Of a stretch of 16,176 nt of DNA, positions 6,181 to 13,200 are shown piece after piece. Under the pieces are notes generated by a model. It saw nothing but the letters and a program-made list of their open reading frames with translations, had not been told where the DNA came from and searched no databases. The stretch comes from an uncultured Clostridium sp. (lineage in GTDB: Bacteria > Bacillota > Clostridia > TANB77 > CAG-508), in assembly GCA_900552655.1 (NCBI GenBank), contig USAE01000037.1:1-16176 (forward strand). The letters run 5' to 3'. The position numbers and the translations under genes were made by a program. Each line of letters opens with the position of its first letter. Within the stretch, counting starts at the first letter, position 1.

Positions 6181-7526
6181 TTAGCATCCTCACCTAACAT
6201 TTTGAATCTTTCTTTTATTTCTTCTTGTGATAATGGAGAAAATTTATTTTGTCTTAATGCTTGTTCTATTGTTTTTCCCATTTTCATTTTCTCTCTTAAT
6301 TCTTGGCTCATTTCGTCCATATTCGCAAGTTCATACACTTCTTTTGTTTCTAAGTAACTTAAAAGTTTAAGTCTTACACTAGAGCCTAATTTTTTCATTT
6401 CATCTGTCTGTACTGCTCCTCCTAATCTTGAAACAGATACACCATAATTTATTGCTGGTTTTTGACCTTTTTTAAATTGTTTTTCAGATAATACAATTTG
6501 TCCATCTGTTATAGATATAATGTTTGTAGAAATATAATCTGTTATATCTCCACCTTTTGTTTCTACTATTGGAAGAATTGTTATAGATCCACCACATTTG
6601 TGTTGACATCCTTTTTCTAATAATCTTGAATGTAAGAAGAATATGTCTGCTGGATATGCCTCTCTTCCTGGTGCTTTGTTAGATATTAAGCTTATTTCTC
6701 TATAGCTTTCTGCATGACTTTTTAAATCGTCAATTACAACTACTACATCTTTCTTTTGCATCATGTATTCTTCTGCAATTGATAATCCTACATATGGTAT
6801 TAAGCTTTGTACTGTTGTTTTATCATCATTTGTTGCTGCTACTATCATTGTATATGATAATGCATTTCTTCTTAACAATTCATTATATATTGTTTTTATT
6901 TCTTTTTTAGTTTTACCAACTGCTATATAAATACATATAATATCATTTTCGTTAGACTTTTCTTTCATTATTTTTCCTTGGTTTACTATAGTATCTAAAG
7001 CAATTTGGGTTTTTCCTGTCTTTTTGTCACCTATTATTAATTGCCTTTGCCCTCTACCTATTGGGTATATTAAGTCTATTCCAGCAATTCCTGTCATCAT
7101 AGGTCTGTTTACAGGTGTTCTATCCATTATAGGTACTGTTGGCTTTTCTATATCTATATATTTAAATTTTTCGAATGCTCTTCCTGTTAATAAATCTATC
7201 CCGAATAAGTCTGTAACTCTACCTAAAGCCTCTTCTGCAAATATGGCTCTAAATCTTTCCCCTGTTGTATTTACAGTATCACCGATTTTTATTGGTTCAT
7301 CTTCTTTTACAACAGCTACTATTACAGAATTCTCCTTTATTTCGTTAACATATCCCATTCCTTTTCCTCTTATTATTACTTTTTCATAATAAGCAACATT
7401 TTCAAGTCCAGATACTTCTATAATATAGTCTTTTAGCCTAATTACTTTTCCTGTATCAAATACATTTTTTTCTTCTTTAATCTTCTTTAATTTGTTTTCT
7501 ACAAGATTGCTAATATGCTCGCCCAT
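6177..7526 (-). CDS. atpA: F1 ATPase alpha-like subunit, C-terminally truncated
   Basis: 449 residues against about 500 for typical alpha. N-terminal stator-binding helix present; beta-barrel around 22-92; P-loop GDKKTGKT at 166-173 (normally GDRQTGKT); VVVVIDD at 261-267; PGREAYPADIFFLHSRLLE at 286-304; and the Arg finger R367 within SVSRLGG, which completes the catalytic site of beta. The sequence ends just after FSPLSQEEI (429-437), so about 50-70 residues of the usual C-terminal helical domain are missing. ATG at 7526 has AAAGGAG five bases upstream; the TGA stop overlaps the gamma start. A 92-base spacer with alternative hairpins precedes it. The strong GRGQRQLIIGD motif excludes FliI/SctN and V/A-type subunits. 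Confidence 0.93.
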   Translation of the reverse strand: MGEHISNLVENKLKKIKEEKNVFDTGKVIRLKDYIIEVSGLENVAYYEKVIIRGKGMGYVNEIKENSVIVAVVKEDEPIKIGDTVNTTGERFRAIFAEEALGRVTDLFGIDLLTGRAFEKFKYIDIEKPTVPIMDRTPVNRPMMTGIAGIDLIYPIGRGQRQLIIGDKKTGKTQIALDTIVNQGKIMKEKSNENDIICIYIAVGKTKKEIKTIYNELLRRNALSYTMIVAATNDDKTTVQSLIPYVGLSIAEEYMMQKKDVVVVIDDLKSHAESYREISLISNKAPGREAYPADIFFLHSRLLEKGCQHKCGGSITILPIVETKGGDITDYISTNIISITDGQIVLSEKQFKKGQKPAINYGVSVSRLGGAVQTDEMKKLGSSVRLKLLSYLETKEVYELANMDEMSQELREKMKMGKTIEQALRQNKFSPLSQEEIKERFKMLGEDAK

Positions 7527-7552
7527 TTTTTCTCCTTTACTTTATATAGTTT

Positions 7553-7602
7553 GAACATTTTTGATGTTCTTTTATTTTTTTGTGAAAGCTTTTAAGAACA
7601 TC
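7553..7602 (-). promoter_or_regulatory. Alternative hairpins between b-delta and alpha genes
   Basis: Within the only sizeable gap of the ATPase core, GAACAT (7553-7558), GATGTTC (7563-7569) and GAACATC (7596-7602, plus-strand reading) form two mutually exclusive stems sharing the middle element: a tight 6-bp hairpin with a 5-base loop, or a 7-bp hairpin with a 26-base loop. The tight hairpin lies 27 bases upstream of the alpha start. It could tune expression of F1 against the membrane genes, or be an mRNA processing site. No U-run follows on the minus strand, so it is not a standard terminator in that direction. Confidence 0.35.
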
Positions 7603-7618
7603 CTTAAAAAGTTCACTT

Positions 7619-8380
7619 TTATATACTATAGTCATATAGTTTGTCTTTGTATTCTATAATAATACCTTTTGACATGTTCTTAAATAATTTTGTTTTTATT
7701 TTTGAACTTAGATAATCATAGTTTTTACTCTCTCTTCCAACATATACATATATTGTAGGAGATATTTTATCCATTCTTTCTTTTATTTTGTCTAACATTT
7801 CTAAAACATTAAAATTCTTTATTGTTTTTATTATTGGTTCTACGTAATCTTTATTTTCGCTATTTAATACACTTTCTACCAAAATTAATTGTTCTTCTGG
7901 TGTTAATGTTAATGACTCGTATATAGCATTTTGTGTAAACAATTCTTTAAATGATTGTAATTCTTTATATTCTTTGTCATCATCATTTTCATGTATTTTT
8001 ATAAAGTCTTTTATAAGCTGTTCACTATCTACGTCAAATTCTTTGTTTAAACCTTTATAATTTTTAAAGAATCCAGATTCTCTAAATTCTGGTGTTGGAA
8101 TGTCATATACAATTTTTTCTTCTGGTTTTGTATATGCTGGTATTTCGACAATCTCACCATTTTCTCCTTGTTCTTTAGCTTCGTTTAAACGCTTAATTTG
8201 TTCTGATAATATTTCTATTTCCTTTTCTTTTTCAGCTATTATATAGTCAAAATCTTCAAGTTTATCTAAAAAATATTTTTTTGTGCTACTATTTATTCTT
8301 TTTACTAAGTTTTTAAACATAAAGAATGTAAAGATAAACATTATTAAGACTACTATAATTGCTGGTATTATTAATTCCAT
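7619..8380 (-). CDS. Probable b-delta fusion: membrane-anchored peripheral-stalk subunit
   Basis: 253 residues occupying the place of atpF and atpH. Residues 4-22 form one membrane helix at the extreme N-terminus, as in subunit b. Residues 32-70 are a charged coiled coil (LEDFDYIIAEKEKEIEILSE). A Pro-containing linker (80-110) leads to a mostly helical middle. The last about 50 residues resemble the C-terminal domain of delta: PTIYVYVGRESKNYDYLSSK, then KGIIIEYKDKLYDYSI, matching the family ending GGiiirigdkviDgSi. A b-delta fusion is known in mycobacteria, but this one is much shorter. Start ATG at 8380 is served by AGGTGA five bases upstream; the in-frame GTG at 8389 overlaps that site and is less likely. 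It lies 12 bases after the c gene. Retention of a stator argues that F1 must be held against rotation, so torque is used. The delta assignment is by my eye only. Confidence 0.7.
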   Translation of the reverse strand: MELIIPAIIVVLIMFIFTFFMFKNLVKRINSSTKKYFLDKLEDFDYIIAEKEKEIEILSEQIKRLNEAKEQGENGEIVEIPAYTKPEEKIVYDIPTPEFRESGFFKNYKGLNKEFDVDSEQLIKDFIKIHENDDDKEYKELQSFKELFTQNAIYESLTLTPEEQLILVESVLNSENKDYVEPIIKTIKNFNVLEMLDKIKERMDKISPTIYVYVGRESKNYDYLSSKIKTKLFKNMSKGIIIEYKDKLYDYSI

Positions 8381-8392
8381 AATTCTCACCTA

Positions 8393-8638
8393 CTATACTG
8401 TTAAAGGATTGTAAAATAATAATAAAAATACGAATGCAAATAGTAGTAATAAGAATATTGCAACTACTATTAATATTGTCATTACTGAATGTACAATATC
8501 ACTTTTAGTTTCTGGGTTTCTACCTACTGCTTCTGCAACTTTTGATCCTAATATTCCTATTCCTAAACCTAGTCCTAAGAATGTTAAACCTATCATCCAT
8601 CCAATGCTGCTCATTGTTGCTACTAAAACTTGTTCCAT
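8393..8638 (-). CDS. atpE: Fo subunit c-like protein without the ion-binding carboxylate
   Basis: 81 residues, two membrane helices joined by a polar loop, as in F-type c. Helix 1 has the Gly-rich packing motif GLGLGIGILGSKVAEAVGR, and the loop RNPE (40-43) matches the conserved R-Q/N-P-E/D that contacts gamma and epsilon. Aligning from that loop without gaps puts A60 where E. coli c has the essential Asp61. Helix 2 (about 48-76: VVAIFLLLLFAFVFLLLF) contains no Asp or Glu and no Gln, and helix 1 has none in the membrane core. The Gly zipper argues that it still forms a ring; loss of the carboxylate argues that the ring cannot carry protons or sodium. ATG at 8638 is preceded by AAGGTGG. It begins 17 bases after the 499-residue protein gene, exactly where subunit a would lie in a normal operon. 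Confidence 0.9.
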   Translation of the reverse strand: MEQVLVATMSSIGWMIGLTFLGLGLGIGILGSKVAEAVGRNPETKSDIVHSVMTILIVVAIFLLLLFAFVFLLLFYNPLTV

Positions 8639-8655
8639 TGTTTTCCACCTTCCTT

Positions 8656-10155
8656 TTAATAATTTCTATATTTTGCTTGAATATTTGTCTTTACTGGTGC
8701 TCCATCATGTGATGTTCCCTCTACTTGAAGAACTATTTCGCTTCCATAGTTTTCAAATGCAAGTACATTTGACCATCCATCTGCTTTTGCAGCCTCTGTT
8801 AGGTTTACAACTATATCGCTTTCTTTCATTCCATCAACATATAATGCAACTTTAGCATAGTCAAATGCATAGTTTTGGTCTAATTTTAAATTAAAGTATA
8901 CCTTTTGTTTTCCTGCTAATACTTTTGTTATGTCTAATTTTGCATTTAGCCTTGTGGTTCTTACAGATAACACATCTTCTATTTGGTCTTCTATTTCGTT
9001 ATCTGCTGTTATTTGTTTATATCCAAGTGTTATTTTATATTCTGTATTTGGCTCTAAATCTGTTAGCCTATATGTTGTAGCATTTTTGTCTAATGCTATC
9101 ATATTTTCGTATCCAACTGCTTCTATAAATGCATATACTGTTTGGTATTTATTTTCTGGGTCTTGTACTGCATATTCTATGTCTATATAAGAAGATGTTG
9201 CTATTGCACCTCTTAATGAAACACTTTTCGCAAGTGGTGTTTTGTTTTTGTCAGAACTTATTATTCCTCCACCTTGTTCTACAGTTCCTCCATTATTTAC
9301 ATTACCATTTTGGCCTGCTTGTGTATTTTGGTTTCCATTTACAGATCCCTCACCATTTTGCATATTTCCATTTGGCCCCCATATATTTTCGTTGTTATTG
9401 TTGTTATTATTGTTTTTATTATCTTCTTCATCTTCTGTATCTTCTTTAGTAGTTTCATTTGTATTTTCTTCTTGCTCTTCTGGTTCTTTTTCTTTGTATT
9501 CATTAGAACTTCCTATTATTTTCTTTAAGTCAATCTCGTTACTTCCTACTATTAGCTTTTCGTTTGCAATGTCAAACTTATAAGAACTTGTAGTAAGAAC
9601 TATTGGATTTATTGTTTTTGCATAAATTTGGTTATTTAATATTAATGTATTTCCAGATTTATCTATTATTACATATAAATACTTTGATGTACTTATACTT
9701 CCAGATTCGTTTCTTATAGAATCGCTTATTAACAAATATTGTCTATCTGCAATTTTATAAAACTGGTCTCCAGAGTTATTTTTTATCTCTGTATCTTTTA
9801 CATATTTTTCTACTTGTCCATCAAATAATACTTTAAATACTTCACCATATAGTGTTACTTTAGATTTTGCTTCATTAAAGCTTACAACTTTTTTGTTTAG
9901 CTTATAAGTGCTTTTAGAATTATTTAATGTTAAGTAATAATTTCCATCCCATTTTTTGTTTATGGTTGCTTCTTCTTCTGTTTTTATTGGCACATAATCA
10001 CTATCATATAATGTTATATTACTTTCTATTTTATATTGTTCTGTTTCATGTTTTAAGGCTAATCGTAGACTTGTAATTAATAATATGATTATTGTGATTA
10101 TTATAATTGCAAAAAGTGCAAATCTTTTTTTATTTCCTGCTGCTAAAGCTCTCAA
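8656..10155 (-). CDS. Surface protein: membrane anchor, shared ectodomain, Asn-rich linker, Fn3-like modules
   Basis: About 499 residues. A basic N-terminus (GNKKRF) and one helix (about 16-34, counted from the GTG codon at 10164) anchor it with the C-terminus outside. The ectodomain from about 45 to 215 resembles those of the 1818- and 475-residue proteins (FYKIADRQYLLIS, KYLYVIID, LILNNQIYAKTI). An acidic then Asn/Gly-rich linker follows (about 222-300, including a run of eight Asn). The C-terminal about 190 residues form two beta-sandwich-like modules; LTDLEPNTEYKITLGY is the fibronectin-III core. Start choice: GTG at 10164 abuts AGGGG, while TTG at 10155 lies five bases after GGGGTGA, the same spacing used by the b-delta gene, so TTG is preferred. 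It sits directly upstream of subunit c, where subunit a is normally encoded. Function unknown; probably an external component of the motor complex. Confidence 0.8.
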   Translation of the reverse strand: MRALAAGNKKRFALFAIIIITIIILLITSLRLALKHETEQYKIESNITLYDSDYVPIKTEEEATINKKWDGNYYLTLNNSKSTYKLNKKVVSFNEAKSKVTLYGEVFKVLFDGQVEKYVKDTEIKNNSGDQFYKIADRQYLLISDSIRNESGSISTSKYLYVIIDKSGNTLILNNQIYAKTINPIVLTTSSYKFDIANEKLIVGSNEIDLKKIIGSSNEYKEKEPEEQEENTNETTKEDTEDEEDNKNNNNNNNNENIWGPNGNMQNGEGSVNGNQNTQAGQNGNVNNGGTVEQGGGIISSDKNKTPLAKSVSLRGAIATSSYIDIEYAVQDPENKYQTVYAFIEAVGYENMIALDKNATTYRLTDLEPNTEYKITLGYKQITADNEIEDQIEDVLSVRTTRLNAKLDITKVLAGKQKVYFNLKLDQNYAFDYAKVALYVDGMKESDIVVNLTEAAKADGWSNVLAFENYGSEIVLQVEGTSHDGAPVKTNIQAKYRNY

Positions 10156-10178
10156 ATTATTCACCCCTATTTTTTATT

Positions 10179-10205
10179 CTTAAGGAGGAATACATCCTCC
10201 TTAAG
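10179..10205 (-). promoter_or_regulatory. Perfect 11-bp hairpin between the two surface-protein genes
   Basis: CTTAAGGAGGA and TCCTCCTTAAG are exact inverted copies around a five-base loop, 15 bases past the stop of the giant gene. On the minus strand the following bases are AATAAAAAA, not a U-run, so it is not a classical terminator for that strand. It resembles an intercistronic processing, pausing or mRNA-stabilising hairpin that could lower or separate expression of the giant gene from the rest. One arm is a perfect AAGGAGG sequence that would be sequestered when folded. Confidence 0.55.
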
Positions 10206-10220
10206 TTTATTGTAACCTGT

Positions 10221-13200
10221 TTATCCGTTTACAAAAATATGCTCTATTCTGGCTGTGTCTACAATTTCACCATTTCTTATGAATTGCATTTCTACATAAT
10301 ATTTACCTTGTGTAGGTAAATTTTTATTTAATGTAAAACTATAATATGTGTCTTTATCTACTTGTGACTGTATTTCTCTTGGTACAAAATCTTCTATATC
10401 ACTTTGGTTATATCCACTTGTATTATAAATTGAATATCTTATTTGGTCTATTTGGTCTATTTTGTAACTATTGTAGAATAATAAATCTATTTTATTTGGT
10501 TCTGTTTGATTGTTTGTTGATGTTACGTTTCCCACAGAAATACCACTTTCATTTACTGGTTCTACTGTACGTGTATTTGAAGAATCATGTATATATGGTT
10601 CTTTACCATCGTTTGGATAGTCTAAGTCCATGTTTACTTCTATTGTATATTTTTGGTCTCTTGCTATGTTTCTTAATTCAAATACATTGTTTGCGTCATC
10701 TGTACTATATTCCCCTTTATATTCTTCTGGTGTAATATCTTCACGGTTTTGATCATATATTTTTATAGTGTATTTATCTCCTACTACTATTCTGTCATTA
10801 TCATACATTGTAACTTTAAATCTTATTCTATTTCCAGTATCTGTTGTTCCATCTTCATTTGTTGTATCTAAACGATATCCATCTATACCAACTAGTGGTG
10901 CACTTAGTGGTGCTAAATAGAATTCTGCATCTTTTGTTCCTAAGTCAATTTCTTTTTGTTCTTCACCATTTGTTATTACTGCAATTGGCGTTATAAATAT
11001 TTTATATCTTGTTCCAAAAGTAAATATACTTCCTGGGTTTGCTTCTACATATTCTTCCATTATTGCTTTTGGTAAGTCATCTTCAAATTCTGCTACTTTT
11101 TCCTCATATGCTCCTGTATCTGGATTTTGTCTGTAAATTATATGTTTTAATTTTTGGAATCCTAATACTTTGTCTAATGTATATGATACTTTTATGTCTT
11201 TATCTGCATAACTATTAGGGCTGTATTCTACTTTTATATTTTCTATATTTACATTTGCAAGTGTAGAGAAATAATAAAGTTTTCCTACTGTATCAAAATC
11301 TACATCATATAAGTATTTTTCTATAAATTCTTCTGCTTCACCTTTGTTGTTGTTTCGTATTTCTGCTCTAAATTTTAAGTAATAATATGTTTTTGGTTCT
11401 AAGCCATCTATTGTTATTTGCTTTTTAAAGTCTGCCAGAGGTATTGATACTTCTTTTATTTTTTCACTATTGTTTAAGTTTTCATCTGTTTTCCACAATT
11501 CTACAATTATGCTATTGTTTTTTATTTCCACTTTATTGTCTGGAATTATTTTAGCATTAACTTTAACTCTGTCTAACTCCTCTGTTATGTCTAATTCACT
11601 TGTACTACCTTGTTTTAGCAAGCTTATCCCTGGTATCATTAAGTTAAATTTAATTAAATTGCTTCCTTCTGCGGCTATTGCTGTTAGTCCTATTTCTTTT
11701 TGTAATACTACATCATTTTGATATGTATATCCTTTTTCTGAATAGCTTAACTCTAAGTTTGAATTTTTGTTATCTATAGGGTTTACTAAATTGAATGTTG
11801 TACCTTTTTCTGAACTAATTCCATTAGTTCTATTATACATATTTTCACTTATAGTTGTTGTTGGAACTACGTTTCCTTCTTTATTTATAGCATAATAGTT
11901 TATATCTTCTCCAGATTTATAAGCTTTTTGATATGCGACATAGTCACTTTCTAAATCATAACCTGTAATTCCTGTATCATAATATGCTTCTACATCTACT
12001 TTTGTTTCTTCATCTAATAAATCTGAAATGTCATTAAAGCTTACTGTTAACATATTATTTCTTATTGGTTTTAAGTCTTTTTCTATTTTTATTGTTTGTG
12101 TTTTTGTATCTGTAAATGTTGCTTTAACTGCAACTATTTTAGAAAGCTTTTCTGGATCGCCAAAAATTGTTATGTTTACACTGTTTTCTTCAAGTTCTAT
12201 CCTATATTTTAAGTCTTGTATATCTCTTTTTCCTTCAAAGTATTGGTAAGCTAAACCTATGTCTACTGCTTCACCTGTTTTAGATATCCTTTGTTTTGTT
12301 CTTATTTCAAAATTTCCTGCAACTAAATTTTCAAATGATACTTCTTCAAATAGATCTCCAGTATTTGGATTTATTGATTTTGTATCTTTCTTTATTGTTG
12401 TATTTATATATGCTGTTAATTCATCTTTTTCTAGTGCATTATCTATGTCTAAAGATTTATATTTAAATTTAAATGCTTTGTCTGTAGATATTGAAGGATA
12501 CATTATAATTCTTGGTTGTTGCTTATTTGGTTCTACTTCTTCAGATTTTAATGTTACATTATCACTTGGAAGTGGCCATTCGGTTTCTCCTTCACCATCA
12601 TGGTTTAAATCTAACATCATTTTATATGTAAAATAATATTTATTTCCTCTTCTTGCTTCATCTACATCTTGAACATTATATTTTGTACCATCACCTACAT
12701 TAAAGATTGCTGGTGGAATAACTCCATCTTCTCCTATTTCTATCTCTTGTGTTCCTACTACTTCATTTGTTGTAGAGTCATACATATTGTATATAATCTT
12801 TACAGCATAGTTTTGGTTATTATCATATTTAGCTTGTGCTTTATATCCTACTATTGTTTCTGCATTTAGTTCAGTTCTTGGTGAGTCTGTATCACGATTT
12901 CTAACAGGTGTTACAGTTATAGCTTTTTCTGGATCTGCTGGTAGATCTGGAATAAATCCATTTGTTGTTACAACATAGTAGTCATATCCTAATCCTTCTA
13001 TTAATGGTATCTTGTTTCCGCCTGCATATGTGTAGTCATATGCGTTTAATACTTGTATTGTATATTTTTGGTCTTTGAAGTCTTTGTTTTCTGCTCCAAA
13101 AAATTCTGGAGTTATAGATTTTACTTCATCATAATATTCTTCTTTTATTTTACTCTTATATGGGTCTTGAGCGTATTCGTCTTTTATTTTTACATTTCTT

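Noticed and set aside
4000..7526. Flagellar/type III secretion or V/A-type ATPase
   Set aside because: There are separate alpha and beta homologues with F-type motifs (GRGQR, PGREAYP, DELSEED) plus gamma and epsilon. No flagellar, secretion or V/A-type subunit genes are nearby.
7553..7569. Plus-strand terminator (hairpin followed by TTTTATTTTTTT)
   Set aside because: It would fit a terminator on the plus strand, but no plus-strand gene ends nearby. I treat it as part of the minus-strand intergenic structure.
3723..8638. Possible N-ATPase (Na+-translocating F-type variant)
   Set aside because: N-ATPase operons start with beta and epsilon, contain the small AtpQ/AtpR proteins and a clear subunit a, and their c subunits keep the ion-binding Glu. 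None of that is seen here.
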